DNA of 64,000 nt. Source: Baylisascaris procyonis (lineage: Eukaryota; Nematoda; Chromadorea; Rhabditida; Ascarididae). Where the stretch lies: the NCBI GenBank assembly GCA_037389465.1, contig JAZARR010000172.1:4441501-4505500 (forward strand), written 5' to 3'. Below the pieces are notes generated by a model. The model made no database searches and was not told the DNA's origin. It saw only the letters and a program-made list of their open reading frames with translations. The position numbers and the translations under genes are program-made. Shown one piece after another: positions 39,601 to 50,869 of this stretch; within the stretch, counting starts at the first letter, position 1, and each line of letters begins with the position of its first letter.

Positions 39601-41720
39601 TAACCAGCATTAACAAAAAATTTTCCTTTCGTTATATTTTATGAAATCCAATAAGATAAAAATAAAAATAAAAAACTCTAGTGATATGTATGAGAAACTG
39701 GCTCTTTTGTCGATTGTTGAATGGTACTTTCAAATAATTTTATTTAGTGGTACTTTCAGTCAGTCATTAACCACGCTAAAATTTTGAGAATTAAATTATT
39801 TTTCATTAAAAAAAAAATCAAAGCAAATCATTGGTGCATGATATATAATGAAATTTGAGAATTAAGATTTATAACTGATAATTTATGCAAGATATAGGGA
39901 AAAGGAGAAAGCGAAACAGCACCGGCTTGGGGTCGGGTTCATCCAGCAAGAAGCCAGCGCGTCTGGCCCCCACCCGAGAACGAAGTGCATACAGCTGGTA
40001 TTATTGGTATGTCTTCATTTAAATATTCTATAGAAATTTCATTTCTTTATGAAAACGATGCCATAGAAATCATTAGTCAACAGTTTTTTTTTTTTACAAC
40101 TGCACAATTAAGAACAAAAAATTCCATCGAGATCTTCTATATTTCATGGAGAATCCATCAAAACTCTTTTCTTGTGCTACCGACAGCTGCACAGCGAGTG
40201 AACTATAAATGAAGCTTGAGCTCGAACTATCAGCCAATGAAGTAGGAGAAGCAATTAACAAATAAAGCTTGAAGTCGAACTATATAACTCATGAAATACG
40301 AAAAGCAGCTAATAAATGAATTGAAGGTTCGCGTCTGCCAACTGTGCAATGGCCACCTCCAGAATTCGAGTACCAGACGCAACAAGAGGTTGAGGTGCTA
40401 CAGACGCGCCTTCCGGTGAAACCACATCAACGTCAATGGCCCCCACCACCTCCCCAGTATCAAAGTATGCCCTAACATTCTTCATCTGCACTAATTTCTC
40501 TCATTCAATTCTTTTTTTGTAAACATTTTCTTTTCAATAATATATCCCTAAATATGACCTTCGAAACTAGAATTTCTTTCTCTTTGCCAGGAATATTGAA
40601 AACACAACGATGCCTAGTACTTCACGACCAAGGATTTTCATCTAGAATGCCTTAATTTTAATGCTGGATGGAGAGTAGAAAAATCCTGCAAATCTTGGAT
40701 TTGGGTTTACATTCCCATCCTATCCTTTAAGAAACTGCACTACTCTAAGGGGTTCTCTTGCTTCCGATATCCTTGGCGACTCACTTATTTTTCTATTCTC
40801 AAATCTCATTCCCCTCCCCTTCTCCCCATCCTCCCTCTCTCACCCCTAAAAAGAGAAATCACAGCACAAAACGTATCTGATGCATATCCATCAATCACTG
40901 CGGATGCTTCAATTCCTGATGATGAAAAATCTATCAAACAACAACTTAGAATTATATTCACTTCATAAGCTGATATATACTTAAAATGTCATATAGTATT
41001 TTTGAGATGTAGATTATACATTCGAAAGCATATTGCAGAACTCCATAAAAGTATATCATCTATCAATCCGAATGGTTTAAAAAAAAAGATAATTGGTAAA
41101 TATGATGTTTATTGTATTTGTTTTCTATTTTTATTGCTATATTTTTGCATAGTTTATATTAATTTGTTTTTTCATTACTATATGCAAATTTTTTTTTGCA
41201 GCGACCCAATCTGCCGAAACGACCGTGACGACAGAAAAAGTTAGTGACGAGTTGAATATTCGTTAATAGCAAGAATATTGAGCAACAAAAAAGCGCCAGG
41301 GTTTCAATATTGAAATATAGTATGTATCAATTAGCATATTAAACCTCGTCCAGTATTATAGGTGGTGTAGCTTTTTCTATCAGTAAACATTGGAGAAGGA
41401 AAGCGGAACGAAGGGGCTTTGCCCCCAGCAAACTAAGTTCATAGAAACAATTGTAAATGTGATTGGTAAATTTCTGCCTATTTTGGCGTAACGCTAATAA
41501 ATCTACGCATATTTTAATTTTCGAAAATATGAGGAAAAATTTGTATATGCAAAAAAAAAACAAATTTGACGAATAAAGAGAAATCAATGCCACTTTTCTA
41601 AGCAATTAACCTATTATACCTATTATAACACCTTAAAAAAATTTTCTAAATTTATAGATACCGATGCAGCAACAACAACCAAAAACGACAACAGTTACAA
41701 AACGAATGGTGCGCGTGTGA
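30005..41720 (+). CDS. Gln/Ala-rich helical protein with C-terminal WPPP motifs (11 exons, 705 aa)
   Basis: Exons: 30005-30017, 32677-32853, 33695-34896, 36071-36178, 36454-36582, 37001-37098, 38802-38853, 39898-39997, 40327-40464, 41202-41239, 41658-41720; phases close and end at TGA. The 13-nt first exon encodes MSDP plus one base. Next comes a Glu-run segment, then about residues 138-325 of Ala/Gln/Lys/Glu repeats (KAQQEAQ, RAQQEA), predicted to be one long helix or coiled coil, then a Pro/Lys linker (KPQPPVPAKP). The C-terminal third is compact exons with Trp motifs: RIWPPP (W565), RVWPPP (W616), VQWPPP (W635), RQWPPP (W664), ending TKRMVRV. Intron 6 carries the repeated element described separately. 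I do not recognise the family. A cytoskeletal or muscle role is only a weak guess from the helix plus aromatic-proline motifs. AATAAA lies at 41796-41801. Confidence 0.72.
30568..30620. repeat. (TA)n microsatellite in intron 1 of the Gln/Ala-rich gene
   Basis: A TA tract of about 53 bp, followed by a short TTTATA tract. Confidence 0.95.
32575..32656 (+). repeat. GA-rich polypurine tract upstream of an exon
   Basis: About 82 nt of A and G with a single C (32622) ends 20 nt before the TTTTTAG acceptor of the exon at 32677. It reads GAGAGAGAGGGAGAG in its core. Confidence 0.9.
33099..33116 (+). repeat. T-run joined to a 10-base G-run
   Basis: Eight T (33099-33106) pass directly into ten G (33107-33116) in the second intron of the Gln/Ala-rich gene. 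Confidence 0.95.
34897..36070 (+). other. Intron 3 of the Gln/Ala-rich gene
   Basis: AT-rich with one C-rich patch (35165-35202) and a TTTAATT-type repeat near 36000-36050. Nothing else was seen in it. Confidence 0.6.
37100..37231 (+). repeat. Left copy of a 132-bp direct duplication, starting at a splice donor
   Basis: It begins at the T of the GT donor (37099-37100) of the sixth exon. It matches 38424-38555 at all but two clear positions (offset 1324 bp). Between the copies lies the tRNA-related element array. Confidence 0.92.
37247..38396 (+). mobile_element. tRNA-related SINE-like element, copy 1, internally amplified
   Basis: A leader of about 190 bp (from CCATTTTTGTAAGTAG) is shared with copy 2 at 42219. 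It is followed by a tRNA-like module with an RNA polymerase III A box TGGCCTAATGG (37438-37448) and B box GGTTCGACGCC (37482-37492). The A-box arm (TGGCCTAATGG then GTAA) resembles the D-arm of eukaryotic tRNA-Arg. Downstream is a 172-bp tail unit repeated five times (37509-38368), each unit ending in another B-box-like GGTTCGACCCC. No protein is encoded. It sits in an intron in sense orientation. The SINE assignment is an inference from the polymerase III boxes and the presence of two dispersed copies. Confidence 0.7.
37509..38368 (+). repeat. Five tandem 172-bp units in order A-B-A-A-B
   Basis: Units start with TTTTGTAAGATTT at 37509, 37681, 37853, 38025 and 38197, an exact 172-bp period. 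Units 1, 3 and 4 carry CGCGCTCG, CTGTTCAG and CCTCAAAATC. Units 2 and 5 carry CGCCCTCG, CTGCCTAG and CCTCGAAATC. The last unit diverges near its end (about 38330). Confidence 0.95.
38424..38555 (+). repeat. Right copy of the 132-bp direct duplication
   Basis: Near-identical to 37100-37231; similarity starts at TTCGTTTTTATATG and fades after ATGAAAGGCGG. The base before it differs (C instead of the G of the donor), so it lacks the splice site. Confidence 0.92.
40205..40326 (+). repeat. Degenerate duplication at an intron end
   Basis: Two units of about 55-60 bp (AAATGAAGCTTGAGCTCGAAC and AATAAAGCTTGAAGTCGAAC) precede a third partial start, AATAAATGAATTGAAG, which is the acceptor used by the exon at 40327. 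Confidence 0.65.
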
Positions 41721-42752
41721 TTCTTTTAAGCGATCAACTAGTGTGCCCAAATGCTTCGATTCTATATATTTTCTTAAAAATAATTTCGCACTTTCAATAA
41801 ATATTCGCCTTGCTTATGTGAACAATTTTTTTTTTCACATTTACATATTAAAGACTATCAGATGATATCATTTAGTTCAATGAATTTGAGGTGATCGAAT
41901 ATCGATTGATCAGTACTACCTTATTGTCGATGTTGATCATACGAATGCAGACAAAAAAAACCAAATTTTGATCAATAGGTGAATGAATTGATCGGATCAA
42001 TGCGTTAGCAACGTAATTCGTAGTTGTCGACATGAAGCTGTGAAAAAAAAAAAAAAAACGATGAAAGAAATTGAAGCAATTTGCAATCAATGCAAAATTA
42101 ATTCATGCAAATATTATGCAAAAATTAACTTATGAAAATATTATATTAAATCGATTTATGTAAATATTATGTAATGATAAGCAATATTTCGAATATATGG
42201 ATTCATTATAAAGCTTAACCATTTTTGTAAGTAGTCGAATAATTTAACGAAGAGCTATCGTTGAGATTGCATTCAAAGTATTGCAACTCGTCAAGTGGAT
42301 TCTGGATCGTCGTCCAACAACGGTCCATGTAAGCAGCTGATTTTCTATTGAAATAACTTCAAATGTTAGCTATTCACGCGCGTAAATAAGGATGTCGAGC
42401 GTGGCCGTGTGGCCTAATGGATGAAGAGTCCGCCTTGTAATGACATAATCGAAGGTTCGACGCCCAACTGCGCCCCGAGTTTTGTAAGATTTGTGGCATT
42501 TCGCGCTCGATTCTCAATCAGACTCCTAAACCTGTTCAGTCATGGAGAGCACTTAGTTCCCTCAAAATCAGTTGCAATTGCTATGAAATTTCTGGGCTAA
42601 ACCAGCTTCATAAAATAGTACATATGTTCGACCCCCGTATGCGTGAGGGAGCTTTCTGAGATTTGTCGCATTCGTGCTAAGAATTTCAATGAGTCTAACA
42701 TATAATTTTAAAGCAAAAAAGAAAAAAATTTAGTTGAAGTGAACGGTTTACG
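41721..42752 (+). other. Spacer between the Gln/Ala-rich gene and the small coiled-coil gene
   Basis: It contains AATAAA (41796-41801) for the upstream gene and SINE-like copy 2 (42219 to about 42690). An AAAATTTAG acceptor-like site lies about 20 bp before the downstream ATG and could receive a spliced leader. No other feature is visible. Confidence 0.6.
42219..42690 (+). mobile_element. tRNA-related SINE-like element, copy 2
   Basis: It is similar to copy 1 from CCATTTTTGTAAG through the leader, the A box TGGCCTAATGG (42410-42420), the B box GGTTCGACGCC (42454-42464) and one 172-bp-type tail unit. Then comes a decayed part of a second (TTCGACCCCCGTATG). Only one tail unit is present, so this is closer to the unamplified form. 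It ends about 60 bp before the ATG of the next gene. Confidence 0.7.
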
Positions 42753-45074
42753 ATGGCTTCGAAAATGTTTGAAATCGGAAGTCGAAACTTATCGGTGCAA
42801 GAAAACGACGAAACAACCTTACAGAAAATGCGAAGAGAAATTCAAAACTATACTGACCGTCCACTTGAAGTGAAAATTATCGGTGAGTAAAAATATGATA
42901 TTAATTTATTAATAAACTTCACAATTTGACAAACAGAAACAGCAAAAAATAAAAACAACTTGCCAAATATTCTGAAATATATGTTCAACGAAAATAATAA
43001 ATGGAAAGGATAGAGAATGCGAAATTTTTATTTTCAAAAAAATGAAAAAACTGATTTGAAAGTGAAATTTTTTAGATGCAAAGAGTTCTCCATCTAAAAA
43101 TTCAACAGTGAATGCTTTCAATCTTACTCGACTTCAAGAACTCTATCGAAAACGAGATCAGGTATAATTTATATTTGAATTTTTATAAATGTTATATTTT
43201 TTGAATATTTTTTTTAATATTAAATATTCAAAACTTGAATAGCTTCAAAGAAATTAAAATCATTAGTTTAAATTTCTATTAATAAGCTCAAATTTTCTAA
43301 TCTCAAGACAATAAATTCGATCATCAATGAAGAAACAAAAACATGAGAAAATTAAAGGTCAACGGAAAAGTTGGAAGGTTGGAAATTTTAAATAATACTA
43401 ATTTTTATTATATTAATTTATCAATATAAGAAGAAAAAATTTGTTGATTTTTTATAAAACAAGTTATCAATTATATTTTCCTAGAATATTGGAGGAAATA
43501 CAGAGAGAAAAGATCAAAAAGAGCAAATTTCGGTGATTGAAAAATTTCCACCTAAGCAATCAACATTCACCGATATTGCGCTAATAAGAGCAAATTTTGC
43601 GAAAGATGTTATGAAGGTAAGTTAAACTAAAATTCTTTGAATGTTTATAAATCCAATCCTTTAAATCAAGAGTCCCTTCCTAATTTTTTAAAACAAATAT
43701 TTTTCATCTATCATTAATCAAGTCTAGAAATATATAAATTCGCCAAGAAGGTAAGCATGTTATCCCTCCCCAAATCAAAAGTACCTGCAGTTGTAACCAT
43801 ATCACATCGTAAATGAGAAATATTAATGAGGGTCGCTGAGTTGAACCATGATCATTTATTTAGCGCTCAAAAGTTTTAACCATTTAACTATTCTCGACTC
43901 ATCGATTGCTCTATGAAAGCAACTTATGCATAATGAAAACTGTATGTATAAATTATGGTTAATAAGGAGATAGAAGAATGCATGAATGGAATAAAACGAC
44001 AATTTTTTGAGCATGAAATTCAACAGACAATTGAAAAATATTTATTTTCATTATTTTATAGTGTTTATTGAAACAGATTTTGGAATACCCTCACGAATTA
44101 AGTTCGCCTCTCATTTAAATGTTCAAGAATTCACCTTTTATGGTAAGTGAGAATAAATAGACTCTTCTCCTCTCCCACCGCCTATAGTAGCCCTGTATTT
44201 TATAACCCCATGGGGTTCTGAGATTATAAAAATAAGATTAACATCCGAATTTAATTCAAAGGTATGCGAAAAAAAACTGAAAGAAGCGTTGAAAATTATT
44301 TCATGCGGAAGCTATGAAAAAAAAATCCTTCATGTGTTCTCTAGTTTCCAAATTGTGTAACTATTGCCCAAAGGGAAATATAACAAAAATTCTTTTCTTT
44401 TCGTTTTAAATGAGATTTTCTTTCGTAAATTTTCGAAGAAAATTTATAAAACATTCGCGCTAACCGTTTCGTTAATACCGTTGAAGTTGAAAATTAAATA
44501 TAATCTCATCTTATTGCAGACGGAAATACTATCAAAACAATGCCAAAATATTGTAAATCGTGAGATTGGAATGTGGATCGATCGTAATATGTTCGAAATG
44601 CAACAGGTGGAATATCTATTATTAGCGTTGAATATTTCATCTTAGCACTAAAGCAATAAACTCAACTGTATTTTAATTATCTGTTCAGCTATGATTAATC
44701 AACAATCTATAAAAGAAGCAAAAAAAAAAAGATCTCTGAGAATTTTACAAAATTTTGAATATTTGCAATAAGTGAATCACATCTAAACTGCAAATTGATG
44801 TTAACGAATTTCATTAAACTTTTCATGCTACTAACTTTTACATAAAATTATATAAAGATTACGAGTAGCTATTTCGAATATTGTAATTAAAAATTAAATA
44901 TTGAAATTAAAAAATTCCCTTTGCGTTGACATCGAATAATCTATAAATTTGAGTATTTAGATAAAGGAATTGAAAGAAGATCTGATATCACGCAATACTA
45001 AAGTATCCGCGTTGAATAGAGAACTTCATCAAATCGTCGATTCTTTGCAACAAAATTGGTGCAATTCTAAGTAA
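42753..45074 (+). CDS. Small orphan coiled-coil protein (5 exons, 182 aa)
   Basis: Exons: 42753-42882, 43076-43161, 43485-43616, 44520-44606, 44961-45074, with consistent phases and a TAA stop. The start ATG (MASKMFEIGS) follows a possible acceptor at about 42732. No signal peptide or membrane segment is seen. The protein is hydrophilic; the segment from about residue 101 (FTDIALIRANFAKDVMK) to the end (LNRELHQIVDSLQQNW) has the heptad-like spacing of a helical or coiled-coil protein. I do not recognise the family; candidates would be small subunits of cytoskeletal, kinetochore or vesicle-tethering complexes, but no motif selects one. The short distance to the co-oriented gene upstream allows a shared transcript. 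AATAAA lies at 45122-45127. Confidence 0.65.
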
Positions 45075-46717
45075 TATTTCATCAAGAATATATACTAAAA
45101 TTCTTCTTCGATATGCGTCACAATAAAACATTTTTTTTCACAGCATTATTTATGTGGCCATTGAATATTATTTTACAGAAATATTAATAATAATATTCGA
45201 ATAATACGCTCAAATCACTAAAGTTTAAAATGATTGATCTTCAAGCGTGGAGTCGGAGTTCTATCCAAGTTGGAGCCCAACTATCCTGGGAAATATCCGC
45301 TATCAAATCCTACAACCTTATATTCCCCAAATCCTTTCACTTTAATATTCCCATTAAAATGGGAAAAAACAGTGAATGAAGAGGGACAGCGAAAAAATTC
45401 TATTCTATGATTGCAGCCAACAGACCTACCGGTCTCATAAATTGCTAACAGTAACAAATGGTAAAATGCACACAGTTCTAAACATTCTAATTTCGTCCAG
45501 TACAACCGCTCACAAAAATGAATCAATGATAAATGATTTGCTTTCTTGCTACTCTGCAAAAACGATTAGTTGCAAAATTCATGCAAATTTTTAGCGCCGC
45601 TAAATGATTTTGTTTGTGGTGTTGATCAAAAAATTTGAATATTAATAAACAGTATTATCGAATGATACCTACTTTATCTATCAAGGTTCAATCGTATCAT
45701 ACTCAAGTTGAAATCGTTGGGCGACAGACACGCACAGACACACGCAGACACACCGATACGCACAGACATGCAATCACCACCACACAAAAATGTTTTAGAG
45801 CTTCATTTGTGCAATAATTCTCGCAATTTTTTCGCCACGAAAATTGCGGAAAAATTGCGCGTAAAATCAAATAAAAATATGCGGAAAACTGCTGTGTTGT
45901 GATGCTTGTTGCCGGGATTCAGGCGTAATTAGTGATGGAAGTTGCTGAGGTCGTGTAACGGTTGCTTCTTTCTCATGTATCCTTTACTTTTTCTTTTTTA
46001 GTTTTTTTTTTCACAGGTAAAATAATGTTTACCTATATAATATTAGCTCAACTTGATATTGTCTATTCTCTCATAAAATTTTATTTATATTCTTCTCGTA
46101 TTGGTCTAATTTTATTCTATATTTTTTCCTGTAGTCTTTGAAGTTTTAACCATCTATATTCTTTTCTCTCTATTGTTTTAAATTTAATTTTTATTTCGTT
46201 TCATGTATTATTTAAGTTTAGCCTCCGTTATTCTATATTGTTTTCTTCTATTGTTTTAGATTCATAGTTCATCGTGGTTATAGATCACTTGCTTATACCT
46301 CGCCTCAGATTACTATTTTTTATCGATATGCTTTATTCAAAAAAATTTTTGTTTGAAATTTGTAGGTTAAAGATGTATCGCTGATATACCATCTAACCTG
46401 GAATAAAACCCCTAGGGGCTATAATTTTTGCAAATTTTTGAACGAATAAATTTATTAAAAAAATTTTTTCACAAACAAAAATAATTAGCAGATCTCGCCG
46501 AATTGAATTAAACAGATTACTATCATATGTTGTCCTCATCGAAGGAAGAAATTTTTATTTTTATTTTTTATTGCTTTATTGTGCCCTTTTTTCGTTGAAT
46601 TTTTTTCTTATTATTGCTACTGATTATCTTTAATTTTATTCTTTAAGCACCACAATCGTTCAATTCAAGTGAAATTTATCTTCAACGAAGAATAGTGCAA
46701 TTTACATCTCATCAATA
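45075..46717 (+). other. Spacer upstream of RAD51
   Basis: No gene is supported on either strand. AATAAA at 45122-45127 serves the upstream gene. A CACAGACACACGCAGACACA-type microsatellite lies at 45724-45770. The last 700 bp are T-rich and may hold the RAD51 promoter. Confidence 0.5.
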
Positions 46718-49700
46718 ATGGCTCAAAAACAAAAGCAAAAAGCAACAACCTCGACAACTGTAATGGAGACAGCGAACACAAATGAAGAAGAGGAAATGGG
46801 TCCATATACTCTTATTGATAAACTTGAGGTTATTTTTAATATTATTTTCAATTTCAGTCATTTTCCCATTCAACATTTAATAAGTTTGAACTTAAGTTTG
46901 AACTTGCTTAACTTAGAAGTGGATAAGAACTCTTGTGAAGGTAAATTGCCTTACAAGTAATAAAGGTAAGTGCTGAAATATGAACGTCCTCTTGCGTATA
47001 TTGGAAATCGATCTATGTTAGCAATAATAATTTAACTTGTTTACCCATCGTAGATGTCAAAAATCTTGTGAGGCTTCAATAATCTGTACCGGTCGAATGA
47101 GAATTGCTAGGAAAACTCGAGATTCATAAGAAAAAAATTTACATTTAATATTATTATTTAAGCTATTTAATAGTGTTATTTTAATTGACATTGAAAATAT
47201 ATTTAATAAATACATTAATTTATTCAATTTTTTCTTACTTTTTATTTTTCAGCAAAGTGGTATCTCGGCTGCTGATATTCGTAAATTAAAAGAAGCTGGC
47301 TTCAATACATTCGAAGCAGTCGCCTATGCTCCACGCAAAGAACTTATCGCCATTAAAGGAATTAGTGAACAAAAAGCTGAAAAAATTTATGTTAGTATAT
47401 TTTTTTTAAATTTATAATTATTATTTTATAGTATTAAAAAAAAACTTGTAAAGTTTTTATTAAATTTTCATACTCTTTTATAATCGAAATAAACTAAGTG
47501 ACAGACATACCTGAGGTAGATCCTTGAACTTTTTTTTTCCCAAATGATATTGCCAGCTGATATTATAGGTTCTCAGACTTCTCATCCAGCCTTATTACTA
47601 GCTGCTAGTATGTCTCAATTGTTTCCTTTATTTAATAATAAAGATTAGACTGTTTTATGGGATTAACATCAACAAATGATATGATCAAGTAAGGCTTTTA
47701 CGATTTAAGTTTTAATAAGAGAAAATTTTTATTTGAAGGGAAAATTAAAATTTGTTCAATTACCACAAATTTAATTAGCCAAGCTATTGATCGATATTGT
47801 TAAGTGGTCAGAGATTGGATATCGACAGCTGAATCGATATAATTCGCAATGAAATAGTGAAAATTTTTGCGTAATTCATCTGTATGCTCATGTAGTGATC
47901 AAATTTGAAAAAACGGAAATACAGATGGTTTTATTTTATTTTTATTATTTATATGTTTCATTTATTAAGAAATTTATTTATCTATTAGTTTTCAAAGGAA
48001 TATTTTTATGAAACATTTTTTAGCAACTTTTTTAGTCAATGGTTGAGTCATTGGTATTCATAAAGGTGAATGAAAGTGACGGTGGTGTTAGTTGATTCAG
48101 TAGAACATTCACTTAGAAGGAAGAATGTGTTGAACTCTGGCGCTATCTGAGGTAACAATTTGGATAGCCGTGGAAAATGTGAATTCACCTGGAAAGACGA
48201 AATGGCAGTATCGTTGAAAAATTAGTGAGGGGGGGGGTGTAAGGGATTGCTAATAGATATAAACTTATGAATTGCAGTTGGAAGCGGCAAAGTTGGTACC
48301 AATGGGTTTTACAACTGCAAGTGAAGTGCATCTAAAGCGTTCGGAAATTATACAAATCGAAACAGGAAGTCGTGAATTGAATCGTCTACTCGGTGGTGGT
48401 ATTGAAACCGGCTCTATAACCGAAGTAAGGATTCGTTTGTCATTTAGAAATGCCTATACTATTGTTGTCTGGATGCAACTAGCTTTTGTTTGGACATCTG
48501 ATTCCTGATTTTCTTTTGGAATACATCAACGTCCTTGCAGATATTGACTACCGTTGCTTCAAGAAACGTTAAATTATATTTTTATTCTTATGTAATACTA
48601 AGATTTTCCTCATTAATGTCAAAATTTTTATTAATTGAAGGTATTTGGTGAATTTCGAACTGGTAAAAGTCAACTATGCCATACATTAGCGGTGATGTGT
48701 CAATTACCAATCGACATGGGTGGTGCGGAAGGCAAATGTCTCTGGATTGATACTGAAGGTACTTTCCGACCTGAACGACTATTAGCCGTTGCTGAAAGGT
48801 TGGTTAATCAGCTCGGCCTCTTATTCACTAGGTGATCTAATCGTTCGTCAAAAATAAAACTTTGTCCTTTGTAAATGTGAAATATTAACGTAAGGGATCA
48901 TGAAATGTAATCCACAGTTAAGTTAAACTTAGAGTCCTCTTCCTTTATTCACTTAGAGAAATGATATAAGTCTTCATTTGGCGGTAGTGCATTTTCTACT
49001 GTTTGATTATATATGGGATGTGGATTTTTTATTTCTTTTTATTTGTTGATGTTGTGTTAATTTCGAAAGACATGAAGTGCAGTGTAATGGTATTGAGAAT
49101 CGTTGGAAATAGTAAAAATTAACTGTATGGATTGAATTTGATATAAACTGGATAATTTTTATTTGTTTTTTTATTAGTTTAATTGTTTGATCTTCTATTT
49201 GACTAATTTATTTAAAGGTATAAACTATCCGGACAGGATGTATTGGATAATGTTGTATACGCACGTTGCTATAATACGGATCATCAAATGCAATTATTAG
49301 TGCAAGCTTCAGCGATGATGGCCGAATCGAGGTTTTTTTTTTTAAATTTCATTTATTCCTGTAGTTGATGTCTTGGGTGGTACTTTATATTTCCTGAGCT
49401 AATCACTTAGTTGCGAAATAAACGATATATCGGAGATTATAATGGTAGGTGACGAATCTATTTATGTGGATAATTGTTCTTGCAGGTATGCACTCTTGAT
49501 CGTGGATAGCGCGACGGCTCTATTTCGTACGGATTTTTCGGGTCGTGGTGAATTGGCGGCGAGACAGATGCTGCTTGGCAAATTTATGCGAACCCTATTG
49601 AAACTTGCCGATGAGGTAGGTACATTTTGTCGCAAATAGGCAACACTTGGAAGTTATGGCCAATACATCGGTGGCCCTTGTTTGAACTTTAACTTTTGTA

Positions 49701-50869
49701 CACGAATTTTTAAAGAATGCAGTATTGCATCAACTTTTAACAGTTTTTTTGTAACTAATTCCTGTTTTTTTGGTTTCTGTATATTTAGACCTTGAAAAGC
49801 TGTTTCATAAAAAGTAATAAAATAAGAAGGAAAACGCATTCCTTGAAAATTTCGAGGAGAAAAAGGAACTCATAGATGAGAGAGGTGTTCAGCCAAAAAA
49901 AGTCGTTGAAGTTTGCTCAGTCCGTGACCATTTGGCTGATAAGTTCGAATAATAAGTAAGCTGTTGAAGTGTGCTCTCTCTTTTTAATAAGAATGATGTA
50001 ATAAAACAGGAATTATTTGAACGATGCACGGATTATAGAAATAGTTAATCGCTGCTTTAATTCAGGCGATTATTTAATCGTTTTTTGAAATATTTTATGC
50101 ATAATAATGAAATTGTAAACGTTTTAAGTTTGGTGTTGCGGTAGTGATAACGAATCAGGTGGTGGCGCAAGTGGATGCTGGCATCTTCCAAGGTGACACT
50201 AAGAAACCAATCGGTGGGAATATCATCGCTCATGCTTCAACAACGAGGTAATTTTTGAATTATTGGAAGAATGGTTACATTTTGGAATTACTCCACTCTT
50301 CGGCTGTATCTGTTTCTTGGATATGCAGATTTGGATTTGACTCGATGTGTTCGTTCTATGAATATACCACTCGGATGGTAAAATTTTTTTTGCCGACAAC
50401 ATTTGTATGAATTAGGTGACTCTTCTGCTCGATATTGGGGAACTACAGCGTCGTTGTTTAGCAAGGATGGTGCCGGAAATATTATAAGTTTTGGGGTTAT
50501 TTCATTTCGGTTTAATAAATTTACTCATTTATTTGTAAATGTTGGTGGGTTATTCATTAGTTGTTTTTACTTATTATCCAATCAAGGTCAGTGCATCAAG
50601 AGGGGGGAACGGGAAGGGGATTTCAGTGCATCAAAAGGGGTTGGGGGAGGGGATTAGGGATTGATTGACTGACAAAACTTGATTAATGCAATTCATATTT
50701 GAAGTTGAAGGATTATTTCGTATAGTTAATTAGTGTTGTTTATAGACTTTATCTGCGTAAAGGTCGAGGTGAAACACGTATTTGTAAAATATACGATTCA
50801 CCATGTCTACCGGAAAGTGAAGCAATGTTTGCGATTACAACACAAGGAATTGATGATACAAAAGACTAG
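46718..50869 (+). CDS. rad-51: DNA repair/meiotic recombinase RAD51 (8 exons, 346 aa)
   Basis: RAD51 forms the ATP-dependent nucleoprotein filament that carries out strand exchange in homologous recombination. Exons: 46718-46828, 47253-47390, 48278-48424, 48641-48798, 49218-49331, 49486-49615, 50129-50247, 50746-50869; every phase closes and the stop is TAG. Length is close to human RAD51 (339). Order of features: a short acidic N-terminus, helix-hairpin-helix DNA-binding domain ([25 protein letters not shown]), polymerisation motif FTTA (residues 94-97), Walker A GEFRTGKS (135-142), [11 protein letters not shown], Walker B LLIVD (226-230), DNA-binding loop region [19 protein letters not shown] and [11 protein letters not shown], and the C-terminal [12 protein letters not shown]. 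Conservation is closer to vertebrate RAD51 than to the divergent Caenorhabditis protein. Several introns use unusual splice sites (donors GTTATT, GTTGGT, GTTTTT; acceptors TTGAAG, TTAAAG, TTTAAG), so automated models may miss exons. Confidence 0.97.
48229..48237 (+). repeat. Nine-base G-run in RAD51 intron 2
   Basis: GTGAGGGGGGGGGTGT lies about 40 bp before the acceptor of the exon at 48278. Confidence 0.9.
50582..50660 (+). repeat. G-rich duplicated motif in RAD51 intron 7
   Basis: CAGTGCATCAAGAGGGGGG and CAGTGCATCAAAAGGGG are a local duplication followed by GGGAAGGGG and GGGGGAGGGG. At least five G-tracts could fold as a quadruplex on the sense strand. Confidence 0.75.
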
